DNA of 64,000 nucleotides, taken from positions 62,001 through 126,000 of the forward strand of contig JADJOG010000007.1 in assembly GCA_016713865.1 (NCBI GenBank). The letters run 5' to 3'. This stretch comes from Flavobacteriales bacterium (GTDB taxonomy: Bacteria; Bacteroidota; Bacteroidia; Flavobacteriales_F; PHOS-HE28). A program made the position numbers and the translations under genes. Numbering within the stretch: position 1 is the stretch's first letter; every line of letters starts with the position of its first letter. Of the stretch, positions 1-8,298 are shown in pieces. Under the pieces are notes generated by a model, which was not told where the DNA came from, searched no databases, and saw only the letters and a list, made by a program, of their open reading frames with translations.

Positions 1-2881
1 GGGCGATGGGGAATTCCAGTTGCAGGCGCGTTTTGCCGTTGAAGCTGATGGGGTAGCTGAAGCTGTCCTCCACCAAGTGGCTGGCATCCCATTTCGGCCA
101 AGGGGCCAGGGTGACGCTGGTGCTGTGCCCCAGTTTCTCCCACAGCTCTTCGGCGATGTGCGGCGCGAAGGGCGCGAGCGTGATTACCAATGGCTCCAGC
201 ACCGCGCGTTTATTGCACTTCAAGGCGCCCAGTTCGTTCACCGCGATCATGAATTGCGCCACGCTGGTGTTGAACGACATCTTCTCGATGTCCTCGCTCA
301 CCTTCTTGATGGTGGCGTGCAGGACTTTCAACTCCGCTTTCGTGGGGGCTTCGTCGGTTATGTGTGGCGGGTCGACCCTGAGGGTCGACGCTACAGGTGC
401 GTCCGAAGAAGATCCTGCATGGAACAGATACCAGAATTTCTTCAGGAAACGGTAGGTGCCCTCGATGCCGTTGGTGTCCCAGGGCTTGCTCTGCTCCAAG
501 GGGCCGAGGAACATCTCGTACAGTCGCAGCGTGTCGGCGCCGTACTTGGCGATGATGTCGTCGGGGTTCACCACGTTGAACTTCGACTTGGACATCTTCT
601 CGACCAGACTCTCAACCCGAAAGACAATCTCACCTTCCACGTTTATCTCATTGTCATTCAGATAGCGCTTCGCAACACCATCCTTTATGAAGCCATTCAG
701 GCAGAGATAAACTCCACTGCGAATGTCCTCGCGGCTCTCACCGAGAATCATTTGTGACACATCTACAATCCCGCTGTTCACGAATCGAATGTCGAGGGGT
801 AGGTGCGTAACATTCCTTTCGTCGGCTACCGATGCCTTTGCGAAGTCAATCAAGCCTAACAAGTCGGCGCTAATGAAGAAACGACCGAAGCCTGTTGTGG
901 GAGATGAAGGTTCTATTCGTCTTCCGTCGATAAGTGGAATTAGAGGTCCATCCGTTTCGAAGTTTGTCTTGAACTGACTGCGAGTTGCGATGGCGGAAAC
1001 CCCCTGGATCATCCCCTGGTTCACCAACTTCGTCGCAGGCTCATCAAAGGGGATCCAACCGCGATCATGCAGGAACTTGGTCCAGAAGCGGAAGTAGAGC
1101 AGGTGGCCGGTGGCGTGCTCGCTGCCGCCCACGTAGAGATCGACCTGCTGCCAGTAGTTGATGGCCTCGGGTGAGGCGAAGCGCTCCGCGTTGTGCGGGT
1201 CCATGTAGCGCAGGAAGTACCAGCTGCTCCCGGCCCAGCCGGGCATCGTCGTTGTTTCCAGTGGATGGCCCTTGTAGTTCCAATTCGCAGCACGCGCCAG
1301 TGGTGGTTCGCCGTCCTCGGTGGGAAGGAACTTGTCCACTTCGGGCAGCTTCAGCGGCAGCTCGCTTTCGGGCAGGGCATAGGGCACACCGTCCTTGTAG
1401 TAGATCGGAATCGGCTCGCCCCAGTAGCGCTGGCGGCCGAAGGCGGCATCACGCAAACGGAAGTTGATGCGACGTTCGCCCGCACCGAGTTTCACGAGTT
1501 CGTCAATGGCGCGTGTGATCGCGTCGGGCACCTTCAAGCCCTTGAGGAATCCTTCGCTGCTGATTGTAGCGTCTTTGCGTTCGTCGGCTTCTTTGCTGAT
1601 GTCCGCGCCTTCCGTCACCGCGATGATTGGTAAGCCGAAGTGCGTCGCGAAGTTCCAGTCGCGCTGATCGCCGCCGGGCACGGCCATCACCGCGCCGGTG
1701 CCGTAGCCGCCAAGGACGTAATCGCCCACCCACACAGGCACTTCTTGTCCGGTGAAGGGATGGATGCAAAACGCGCCGGTGAACACGCCGCTCACCTTCT
1801 TCACATCGGCCATGCGCTCGCGCTCGCTGCGGTTCTTCGCGGTGGTCACGTAGGCCATCACTTCTTCGCGACGATCGGCGGGCGTGATCACCTCCACCAA
1901 TTCGTGCTCGGGCGCCAACGTCACGAAGGTGACACCGAAGAGCGTGTCGGGGCGCGTGGTGAAGACTTCAATGTCACCTGCGGCATCCTTCAACTTGAAG
2001 CGGACAAGCGCGCCTTCGCTGCGGCCGATCCAGTTGCGCTGCGCCTCCTTGATGCTCTCGCTCCAGTCGAGCGTGTCGAGCCCATCGAGCAGGCGCTGCG
2101 CATAGGCGGTGATGCGCATGCTCCATTGCGGCATGCGTTTGCGCTCCACAGGGTGGCCTCCGCGCTCGCTCACGCCGTCCTTCACCTCGTCGTTGGCGAG
2201 CACAGTGCCCAGCGCGGGGCACCAGTTCACCCAGGCTTCGCTGAGGTAGGCCAGGCGGAAGTGCTGCAGGATGCGCTGCCGTGTACGCTCATCGAAGGCG
2301 TTCCATTCGGCAGCGGTGAAGGCGCCGAGCTCTTCTTCCACATCGCCGGTGAGCGCACAGGCATCTGCGTGGTGCCAGCCTTGCGTCTCGAAGCGTTTCA
2401 GCAATTCGCTGATGGGCTTGGCCTGCTGTGCGGCGTGGTCGTACCAACTGTCGAAGAGCTGCAGGAAGATCCACTGCGTCCACTTGTAGAATGACGGATC
2501 GCTGGTGCGCACCTCGCGGCTCCAATCGAAGCTGAAGCCGATGTTGTCGAGTTGCTCGCGGTAGCGAGCCACGTTCACCTCGGTGGTCTTCGCGGGGTGC
2601 TGGCCGGTCTGAATGGCGTATTGCTCGGCGGGCAGTCCGAAGCTGTCGTAGCCCATGGGGTGCAGCACGTTGAAGCCGTTGTGCCGCTTGAAGCGCGCCA
2701 CGATGTCGCTGGCGATGTAGCCGAGCGGGTGCCCTACGTGCAGGCCCGCGCCGCTGGGGTAGGGGAACATGTCGAGCACGTAATACTTCGGCTTCGATGG
2801 GTCGCTCGCCACCTTGTATGTCCCACGCTTCGCCCATTCGGCGCGCCACTTCTCCTCGATGTCCTTGTGCTCGTATGCCAT
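1..2881 (-). CDS. leuS: Leucyl-tRNA synthetase (partial, C-terminus off window)
   Basis: Charges tRNA-Leu with leucine in the cytoplasm. The frame is open from the ATG at 2881 to the left edge, about 960 residues, so only the last part of the C-terminal domain is missing. The class I HIGH-type motif GLHVGHPLGY lies near residue 45. KMSKS is at about 583-597, followed by FNVVNPDDI. The long segment just before KMSKS matches the extra insertion of Bacteroidota LeuRS (family knowledge). The catalytic GSSWYFLRYMDP segment is intact. A short palindrome-bearing insertion sits near residue 830, where relatives are shorter. The gene is divergent from ftsX. Identification is certain. Confidence 0.97.
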   Translation of the reverse strand, partial: MAYEHKDIEEKWRAEWAKRGTYKVASDPSKPKYYVLDMFPYPSGAGLHVGHPLGYIASDIVARFKRHNGFNVLHPMGYDSFGLPAEQYAIQTGQHPAKTTEVNVARYREQLDNIGFSFDWSREVRTSDPSFYKWTQWIFLQLFDSWYDHAAQQAKPISELLKRFETQGWHHADACALTGDVEEELGAFTAAEWNAFDERTRQRILQHFRLAYLSEAWVNWCPALGTVLANDEVKDGVSERGGHPVERKRMPQWSMRITAYAQRLLDGLDTLDWSESIKEAQRNWIGRSEGALVRFKLKDAAGDIEVFTTRPDTLFGVTFVTLAPEHELVEVITPADRREEVMAYVTTAKNRSERERMADVKKVSGVFTGAFCIHPFTGQEVPVWVGDYVLGGYGTGAVMAVPGGDQRDWNFATHFGLPIIAVTEGADISKEADERKDATISSEGFLKGLKVPDAITRAIDELVKLGAGERRINFRLRDAAFGRQRYWGEPIPIYYKDGVPYALPESELPLKLPEVDKFLPTEDGEPPLARAANWNYKGHPLETTTMPGWAGSSWYFLRYMDPHNAERFASPEAINYWQQVDLYVGGSEHATGHLLYFRFWTKFLHDRGWIPFDEPATKLVNQGMIQGVSAIATRSQFKTNFETDGPLIPLIDGRRIEPSSPTTGFGRFFISADLLGLIDFAKASVADERNVTHLPLDIRFVNSGIVDVSQMILGESREDIRSGVYLCLNGFIKDGVAKRYLNDNEINVEGEIVFRVESLVEKMSKSKFNVVNPDDIIAKYGADTLRLYEMFLGPLEQSKPWDTNGIEGTYRFLKKFWYLFHAGSSSDAPVASTLRVDPPHITDEAPTKAELKVLHATIKKVSEDIEKMSFNTSVAQFMIAVNELGALKCNKRAVLEPLVITLAPFAPHIAEELWEKLGHSTSVTLAPWPKWDASHLVEDSFSYPISFNGKTRLQLEFPIA
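371..389. repeat. Perfect 9-bp palindrome inside leuS
   Basis: GTCGACCCT, one central G, then AGGGTCGAC: a perfect inverted repeat with a SalI-like GTCGAC at each end. It falls in the leuS reading frame in a linker between the catalytic body and the anticodon-binding domain, encoding part of the segment ASTLRVDPP. It looks like a REP-type mini-element tolerated in a surface loop. That origin is inference from the palindrome and from its position in a variable linker. Confidence 0.55.
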
Positions 2882-2898
2882 GGTCTTGCTTGCGAGGC

Positions 2899-2936
2899 GA
2901 AAGGTAGAAGGGCGTTCGGACGCGCGCCTACCTTCG
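2899..2936. promoter_or_regulatory. Putative divergent promoter region leuS/ftsX
   Basis: Between the two divergent start codons (62 bp) lie two facing -7-like elements: TACCTTCG at 2929-2936 on the plus strand and TACCTTTC on the minus strand around 2899-2906. They form an imperfect dyad. They resemble the Bacteroidota -7 consensus TAnnTTTG. No convincing TTG -33 element was found at standard spacing, so this is tentative. Confidence 0.35.
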
Positions 2937-2943
2937 CCGCCCC

Positions 2944-3819
2944 ATGAGCGCCCGCCGCAGCACGATCCGTCCGCGCACCACCAACGTGGGCACCATCATC
3001 GGCATCACGCTAGTGCTGATGATGCTCGGCATCCAGGGCTTCGTGATGCTCTTCGCCGGTTCGCTGGAGCGCTATTTCAAGGAGCAGGTGCGCGTGGAGC
3101 TCTTCATGAAGCGCGAGCTGAAAGAGGCCGATGTGCTGCGCCTGCGCAAGGAGCTGGATCTGCAGCCCTGGTGCGCCGGCACCGTGCTGGTAACACCCGA
3201 AGAGGCCGCCGAGCAGATGAAGCAGGACCTGGGCGAGGACTTCCTGGAACTGTTGGGCGGAGTTAGCCCCATCGACCCCAACATCCAATTGAGCGTGCGG
3301 CCGGCGTATGCTCAGCCGGACAGCATGAAATGGATCGTGGAGGGCCTGCGCAAGGACGCGCGCCTGCACGATGTGGCTTACAACGCCGCGGTGATCGAGA
3401 ACATGCAGCGCAACTTCAGGGCGCTCACCTTGGGCGGGCTGGTGGTGCTGGCCCTCTTGCTGGTGGTGGCCGTGGCGCTCATCAACAACACTATCCGGCT
3501 TGCTGTGCATAGCCAGCGCTTCCTCATCCGCACTATGCACTTGGTGGGCGCCACGCGCTGGTTCATCAAGCGGCCCTTCCTTTTGGGCGGGCTCTGGCAA
3601 GGGCTTATTGCGGCGGTGCTTGCCGTGGGCGGCTTGGCCGGTCTCTTCTGGATGGCCCGTCAGCATGTGCCCGACCTGCTGGCTTTCACCGACGCGTTCT
3701 CGCTGGCGCTGCTCTTCGGTGGCGTGCTGGCCGTGGGGCTGCTGATCGCGCTGCTGGCCACGTGGGTGGCCGTGGGCCGCTACCTTCGCATGGATCACGA
3801 AGCATTGCACTTGAGCTGA
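2944..3819 (+). CDS. ftsX: Cell division protein FtsX
   Basis: 291 residues. Permease-like partner of the ATPase FtsE; the complex sits in the inner membrane at the septum and activates peptidoglycan hydrolases. The sequence shows an N-terminal TM helix (about residues 15-40), an extracytoplasmic domain (about 45-165) and three C-terminal TM helices (about 168-190, 215-240, 250-280). The motif LIRTMHLVGATRWFIKRPF between TMs is typical of the family. ftsE is not in the window, as is usual in Bacteroidota. It starts a run of co-directional genes with DUF3098, uppP and truB, an arrangement known from this phylum. Confidence 0.95.
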   Translation: MSARRSTIRPRTTNVGTIIGITLVLMMLGIQGFVMLFAGSLERYFKEQVRVELFMKRELKEADVLRLRKELDLQPWCAGTVLVTPEEAAEQMKQDLGEDFLELLGGVSPIDPNIQLSVRPAYAQPDSMKWIVEGLRKDARLHDVAYNAAVIENMQRNFRALTLGGLVVLALLLVVAVALINNTIRLAVHSQRFLIRTMHLVGATRWFIKRPFLLGGLWQGLIAAVLAVGGLAGLFWMARQHVPDLLAFTDAFSLALLFGGVLAVGLLIALLATWVAVGRYLRMDHEALHLS

Positions 3820-3829
3820 ACATTCGCCA

Positions 3830-4087
3830 ATGGCCAAACAGAACCACTTCAACGACCTGGCGTTCACCGCCATCAACTACAAGCTCCTCCTCATCGGTTT
3901 GGCCATCGTGGTGGTGGGCTACCTGCTCATGAGCGGCGGCGGCAATGGCGACCCCAATGCCTTCGATGCCACCGAGATCTTCAGCGCGCGCCGCATCACC
4001 GTGGCGCCCATCGTGGTGCTCGTGGGCTACCTCTTCGTGGTGTACGCCATCCTCAAGCGCGACCATAGCAGCGACGCGGGGCAATGA
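3830..4087 (+). CDS. DUF3098 family small membrane protein
   Basis: 85 residues with two predicted TM helices (about 18-36 and 57-76), separated by a short loop containing PNAFDATEIFSARRITVAP, which is characteristic of DUF3098. Function is unknown. It lies 10 bp after ftsX and overlaps the uppP start by four bases (ATGA), so translational coupling is likely. The conserved neighbourhood ftsX-DUF3098-uppP in Bacteroidota suggests a role in envelope or cell-wall biology, but that is inference. Confidence 0.9.
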   Translation: MAKQNHFNDLAFTAINYKLLLIGLAIVVVGYLLMSGGGNGDPNAFDATEIFSARRITVAPIVVLVGYLFVVYAILKRDHSSDAGQ

Positions 4088-4878
4088 CGCTGCTGCAGGC
4101 CATCATCCTGGCCATCATCGAGGGCATCACCGAGTTCCTTCCTGTTTCCAGCACGGGCCACATGATTATCGGCTCGGCGCTCATGGGCATCGAGAAGGAC
4201 GACTTCGTGAAGCTCTTCACCGTGGCCATCCAGTTCGGCACCATCCTCAGCGTGGTTGTGCTCTATTGGAAGCGCTTCTTCCAGAGCATCGATTTCTACC
4301 TGAAGCTACTCGCGGGCTTCATCCCGGCGGTGATCGCGGGCCTGCTCTTCAAGAGCCACATCGATGCGCTGCTCGAGAACGTCTTCGTGGTGGGCGTGGC
4401 GCTCTTCCTCGGCGGCATCGTCTTCTTGTTCATTGATCGCTGGGCGCCGGGCGGAACGGAAGCCGGGCCGCAGCCCATCACCTGGAAACGGGCCTTCACC
4501 ATTGGCACCTGGCAATGCCTGGCCATGGTGCCCGGCGTATCGCACTCGGCGGACACCATCATCGGCGGGCTCACGCAGGGCCTCACGCGCAAGCATGCCG
4601 CCGAGTTCAGCTTCTTCCTGGCCGTGCCCACCATGTTCGCGGCGACGGTGAAGAGCATCTACGACTACGTGAAGGATGGCGGCGCTTTCACCAGTGAGCA
4701 CTTCCAGCTCTTCGCCGTAGGCAATGTGGTGGCCTTCGTCGTGGCCATCATCGCCATCCGTGGCTTCATCGGCTTCCTCACCAAGCACGGCTTCAGGGCC
4801 TTCGGTTGGTACCGCATCGCCGTGGGCGGCGTCATCATCGCGCTGCATTTCATGGGCGTTCAGATGCAGATGTTCTGA
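4084..4878 (+). CDS. uppP: Undecaprenyl-diphosphate phosphatase (BacA/UppP)
   Basis: 264 residues. Integral membrane enzyme that removes a phosphate from undecaprenyl pyrophosphate, recycling the lipid carrier for peptidoglycan synthesis; it also gives bacitracin tolerance. The family motif EGITEFLPVSSTGHMI is at residues 10-25 and the second active-site motif PGVSHSADTIIGGL is near residue 150, with His-Ser in place of the more common Arg-Ser. Several TM helices are visible through the protein. The start overlaps the DUF3098 stop. Length is normal for the family. Confidence 0.96.
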   Translation: MTLLQAIILAIIEGITEFLPVSSTGHMIIGSALMGIEKDDFVKLFTVAIQFGTILSVVVLYWKRFFQSIDFYLKLLAGFIPAVIAGLLFKSHIDALLENVFVVGVALFLGGIVFLFIDRWAPGGTEAGPQPITWKRAFTIGTWQCLAMVPGVSHSADTIIGGLTQGLTRKHAAEFSFFLAVPTMFAATVKSIYDYVKDGGAFTSEHFQLFAVGNVVAFVVAIIAIRGFIGFLTKHGFRAFGWYRIAVGGVIIALHFMGVQMQMF

Positions 4879-4882
4879 GCTG

Positions 4883-5627
4883 ATGGCCGATGGGCAGGCT
4901 CAGCGTTCACGTCTATCGACCCGCCTTGCTGTGCGCCGGTCGCGGCTAATCCTGGTCGATAAGCCCCTCGGCTGGACCAGCTTCGATGCAGTGAAGAAGA
5001 TCCGTGGCGCGATGCGCAGCGTGGTGCAGCGCCGCAATTTCAAGGTGGGGCATGCGGGCACCTTGGATCCGCTGGCGAGCGGCTTGCTGATCATGGCCTA
5101 TGGCCCGCTCACCAAGCAGTTGCCCACGCTCATGGGCTTGGAGAAGACCTACACCGGCACCATCACCCTGGGCAGCACCACGCCCAGCTACGATCTGGAA
5201 ACCACGCCGGTTGAAGTCGGCCCATGGCAGCACTTGAGCGAAGCGGAGATCCGTGCGGCATTCGCGACCTTCCTTGGTGAGGTGGAGCAACGTCCGCCGA
5301 ACTATTCCGCCAAACGCTTTGAAGGCGAGCGCGCCTATTTCCTCGCGCGATCCCGAGCGTGCGCACGAGATCGAGATGCCCGTTTTCAAAGTGATGATCT
5401 CCTCGCTGGAAGTGGCCGCGATCCGTGGCGCCGAGATCGACTTCGAGGTGCATGTGAGCAAGGGCACCTACATCCGCTCCTTGGCGCACGACATCGGCCA
5501 AGTGCTGGGCTGCGGCGCGCACTTGAGCGCATTGCGGCGCACGGCCATCGGGGCTTTCCGCGTGGAGCAAGCGCACCCGCCGGTGGATTGGGCGCAGCAC
5601 ATTGCGCCGTTGCCCGACCGAGCCTGA
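4883..5627 (+). CDS. truB: tRNA pseudouridine synthase B (frameshifted)
   Basis: Makes pseudouridine-55 in the T-loop of tRNAs. The N-terminal part runs from ATG 4883 and contains ILVDKPLGWTSFDAVKKIRG and the catalytic GHAGTLDPLASGLL, with the active-site Asp. Around 5342-5349, after ERAYFLAR in a GCGCGC run, the frame breaks. The conserved remainder, DPERAHEIEMPVFKV through KGTYIRSLAHDIG to the stop at 5627, continues in another frame. A single-base indel explains it; the joined product would be about 247 residues. Because truB homology is intact on both sides, a sequencing error is more likely than decay, but a real pseudogene cannot be excluded. Confidence 0.9.
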
Positions 5628-5695
5628 AGAATGCCCGTCGAAGCGACGCGGGCGCCCGTTTAATCAACAGGCTAAGCAACTGATTGCGAAGGACT

Positions 5696-5727
5696 TTGAC
5701 GCTGGGTTAACAACGCGCTTATATTCG
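5696..5727 (+). promoter_or_regulatory. Putative Bacteroidota-type promoter for queA
   Basis: TTGAC at 5696-5700 and TATATTCG at 5720-5727. With TTG as the -33 element the spacing is 21 bp, inside the 17-23 bp range reported for Flavobacterium promoters of the form TTG / TAnnTTTG. The -7 matches at seven of eight specified or free positions. It lies about 45 bp before the queA start in a comparatively AT-rich spot. Confidence 0.45.
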
Positions 5728-5771
5728 GCCCCCAAACTCTGGCGCGGCCCTGTAAGACCACGCACAAGCCC

Positions 5772-6821
5772 ATGAAACTCAACGCATTCAAGTTCAACCT
5801 CCCCAAGGAGCAGATTGCTCTCTATCCCACCAAGGACCGCGACGGCAGCAAGCTGATGGTACTGCACCGCAAGGATGGGAAGATCGAGCACAAGAAGTTC
5901 AAGAACATCCTCGACTACTTCACCGAGGGCGACACCTTCATCCTGAACAACACCAAGGTGTTCCCTGCGCGCATGTGGGGCAACAAGGAGAAGACCGGCG
6001 CCAAGATCGAGGTGTTCATGCTGCGCGAACTGAATCGCGAGAGCCTCCTGTGGGATGTGATCGTTGATCCCGCCCGCAAGATCCGCATCGGCAACAAGCT
6101 GTACTTCGGCAAGGACGATGAGCTGGTGGCCGAGGTGATCGACAACACCACCAGCCGTGGACGCACCTTGCGTTTCCTGTTCGATGGCCCGTACGATGAG
6201 TTCAAGCGCACCATCACCGAGATGGGCGAGACGCCGCTGCCGCGCTACATCAAGCGCGAGACCGAGCCGAGCGACGCCGAGCGTTACCAGACCATCTACG
6301 CCAAGGAGGAAGGCGCCGTAGCGGCCCCCACCGCTGGTCTGCACTTCAGCCGTGAGCTCATGAAGCGCATGGAACTGCAAGGCATCAATTTCGCGGAGGT
6401 CACTGTGCACGTGGGCCTGGGCAGCTTCCGCCCAGTGGAGGTGGAGGACCTCACCAAGCACAAGATGGACAGCGAGCAGGTGATCATCACCAAAGAGGCC
6501 TGCGAGATCGTGAACCGCGCCAAGGACAACAAGAAGCGCGTGTGCTGCGTGGGCACCACCACCATGCGCGGCATCGAGAGCAGCGTGAGCACGAACAACC
6601 ACATGAAGTCGCTGAACGGCTGGACGAACAAATTCATTTTCCCGCCCTACGACTTCAGTGTTGCCGATAGCATGATCACCAACTTCCACATGCCCGAGAG
6701 CACCTTGCTGATGCAAGTAGCGGCATTCGGTGGCTACGAGCATGTTTGGAACGCCTACAAGGTGGCCATCAAGGACAAGTACCGCTTCTTCAGTTATGGA
6801 GATGCGATGCTGATCATCTGA
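5772..6821 (+). CDS. queA: S-adenosylmethionine:tRNA ribosyltransferase-isomerase (QueA)
   Basis: 349 residues, intact. Transfers and isomerises the ribosyl moiety of SAM onto 7-aminomethyl-7-deazaguanine in tRNA, giving epoxyqueuosine. Conserved stretches seen: FILNNTKVFPARM, the segment GETPLPRYIKRE, YQTIYAKEEGAVAAPTAGLHF, the metal/substrate region EVTVHVGLGSFRPV and TNFHMPESTLLMQVAAF near the end. Length is normal. It has its own likely promoter and is followed by a strong hairpin terminator nested in a long inverted repeat, so it is probably monocistronic. Confidence 0.97.
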   Translation: MKLNAFKFNLPKEQIALYPTKDRDGSKLMVLHRKDGKIEHKKFKNILDYFTEGDTFILNNTKVFPARMWGNKEKTGAKIEVFMLRELNRESLLWDVIVDPARKIRIGNKLYFGKDDELVAEVIDNTTSRGRTLRFLFDGPYDEFKRTITEMGETPLPRYIKRETEPSDAERYQTIYAKEEGAVAAPTAGLHFSRELMKRMELQGINFAEVTVHVGLGSFRPVEVEDLTKHKMDSEQVIITKEACEIVNRAKDNKKRVCCVGTTTMRGIESSVSTNNHMKSLNGWTNKFIFPPYDFSVADSMITNFHMPESTLLMQVAAFGGYEHVWNAYKVAIKDKYRFFSYGDAMLII

Positions 6822-6829
6822 TGGAATGA

Positions 6830-6920
6830 GCCGCAAAGGCGCAATGACGCAAAGAGGCCGCAGGTGCACCCTGCGGCCTTTCTCTTTCGGCATTCCTTTG
6901 CGTCATTGCGCCTTTGCGGC
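6830..6920. repeat. Long inverted repeat (REP-like) between queA and ispD, 25-bp perfect arms
   Basis: Arms at 6830-6854 and 6896-6920 are exact reverse complements over 25 bp, with a core beginning GCCGCAAAGGCG. A separate terminator hairpin lies between them. The same core recurs at 15367-15457 with 18-bp arms and, degraded, near 16348-16500, so this is a dispersed palindromic family in this genome. It ends seven bases before the ispD start codon and must be transcribed into the ispD leader if ispD is read from upstream. Confidence 0.8.
6855..6887 (+). terminator. Intrinsic terminator after queA
   Basis: Ten-base-pair stem AGGCCGCAGG (6855-6864) / CCTGCGGCCT (6870-6879), immediately followed by a T-rich tract TTTCTCTTT. 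It sits exactly between the two arms of the long inverted repeat. Confidence 0.75.
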
Positions 6921-6926
6921 TGAACC

Positions 6927-7517
6927 ATGAACGCTCGGAAGTCCACCATCATCGTTGCCGGCGGCTCAGGCAAGCGCCTCGGCGGCCCCGTGCCCAAGCA
7001 GTTCCAAACGGTGAAGGGCAGGCCCTTGCTCATGTGGACCATCGAGGCCTTCCACCGCTTCGATCCCGGCATGGATCTGATCGTGGTGCTGCCCCAAGAG
7101 CACTTCGACATCTGGAAAGCGCTGTGCATGGGGCACCGCTTCTTCATCACCCACGATGTGGTGGCCGGTGGCGAACAACGTTGGCACAGCGTGAAGGCGG
7201 GGCTGGAGAAGGTCGAAGGTGATGGCCTCGTGGCCGTGCATGATGGCGTGCGTCCGCTGGTGAGCAGCGATTTGATCGCGCGCTGCTTCTATGCCGCTGA
7301 CAAGAGCGCTGCCGCGATTCCGGTAGTGCCCGTGGTGCCGAGCATCCGCGAGACCACCGCCGATGGATCACGCGCGCTCGACCGCTCGAAACTGCTGGCC
7401 GTGCAAACGCCGCAGTGCTTCCACGCTGATCTCTTGCGCAAAGCCTTCGAGCAGCCCTACGCGCCTCCACCGATGAAGCCACTGGTTGCTTCTAGGAGCG
7501 AAGGTGACACTCGTTGA
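6927..7517 (+). CDS. ispD: 2-C-methyl-D-erythritol 4-phosphate cytidylyltransferase (C-terminus disrupted)
   Basis: Third step of the MEP isoprenoid pathway: CTP plus MEP gives CDP-ME. Visible motifs: IIVAGGSGKRLGGPVPKQF (nucleotide binding), VAGGEQRWHSV, VAVHDGVRPLVS and LLAVQTPQCFHADLLRKAF. Family members are about 220-235 residues; this frame stops after 196. The expected next motif TDEAT is present but in another frame (7469-7483), and a VTLVE-like piece follows near 7501-7516. At least two indels therefore separate the C-terminal 35 or so residues, and the last strand is not recognisable. The gene is normally essential, so sequence error or a relocated end should be checked first. Confidence 0.85.
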   Translation: MNARKSTIIVAGGSGKRLGGPVPKQFQTVKGRPLLMWTIEAFHRFDPGMDLIVVLPQEHFDIWKALCMGHRFFITHDVVAGGEQRWHSVKAGLEKVEGDGLVAVHDGVRPLVSSDLIARCFYAADKSAAAIPVVPVVPSIRETTADGSRALDRSKLLAVQTPQCFHADLLRKAFEQPYAPPPMKPLVASRSEGDTR

Positions 7518-7869
7518 GGCGCCTCAAGGTGCGAACGATGACGGTGGTGGAAGGGGGGGAGAACAGCGAAGAAGGTGACGAACGCGATGGATACTGCGGG
7601 TGGTGGAAGGTCCGCTTCCGTTTGCTCTGTAGCTCTCCCGTTGGTTACCTCATTGGGCTGTCAACCTCAACAGCATGAATAGGCTGGGGCACCCTCGAGG
7701 AACGAGCGGAGCAAGAAGGGGCTTTCGAATCGTTCAGATTGACATGGACGCCATTAACCGTGAGATCAGCACTAAGGCTTCGAGGACTGTGATGGATGCG
7801 GTGGTTGCTTCGTTCGGAGAGGCCGCAGGAATGAGCCGACGGACATTCCCACTCGCAGTGCTACGCCCT
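7518..7869. other. Gene-poor stretch between ispD and hepT
   Basis: About 350 bp with no gene I can support. The first bases still show fragments expected of the ispD end in shifting frames, and a G-rich run (about 7548-7560) follows. A 76-codon plus-strand frame (7675-7905) overlaps the end of hepT and has no recognisable features; I do not call it. No terminator or tRNA was seen. Confidence 0.5.
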
Positions 7870-8298
7870 TTACGGACTTCCGAATCCAACGGGAAGAATC
7901 AGTGAGCCTTTGGATTCGAGCGTGCCAAAGTTCCATCCTAGAGATCGGTTCAAGCTCTGTAAGCTCTTGAGCAGCGCTCCGAGCTTGTGCTTCAGCTTGG
8001 GCAGCTCGACGGATATGATGTCCCAAACGATTGTCGGGTCCACGCCGAAATACTCATGGATGAGCAGGTTCCGGAAGTCGCGGATCCCTTGCCAGTCGAT
8101 ATCAGCGTGCTTCCGGGTGATGTCGTGAGACAAATGCCTGCATGCTTCGCCAATGACCTCGAAGTTGCGGATCACGCCATCCTGTAGGAGCTCATCGGCC
8201 TGCCAATCGTCGAACGACTTCCCCTCGGTGTAGCGCAGGATCTTGCCCACCGCTTCGGCCATGTCCTCGAGCAAGAGGCGGTCGTCACGCTTGGACAT
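7870..8298 (-). CDS. hepT: HepT-like ribonuclease toxin
   Basis: 142 residues from the ATG at 8298. Small helical HEPN-domain RNase of type VII toxin-antitoxin systems; the partner MntA AMPylates it. The HEPN active-site motif R-x4-6-H-x-Y is seen in GIRDFRNLLIHEYFGVD, with the Arg, His and Tyr all present. Upstream, DGVIRNFEVIGEACRHLS is also typical. The C-terminus carries about 25 extra residues beyond the usual end. It overlaps the 3' end of mntA by 14 bp, in the order mntA-hepT on the minus strand. Confidence 0.88.
   Translation of the reverse strand: MSKRDDRLLLEDMAEAVGKILRYTEGKSFDDWQADELLQDGVIRNFEVIGEACRHLSHDITRKHADIDWQGIRDFRNLLIHEYFGVDPTIVWDIISVELPKLKHKLGALLKSLQSLNRSLGWNFGTLESKGSLILPVGFGSP

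Noticed and set aside
7675..7905. 76-codon plus-strand frame downstream of ispD
   Set aside because: It overlaps the 3' end of hepT, has no recognisable motif, and its start is not near any promoter-like element.
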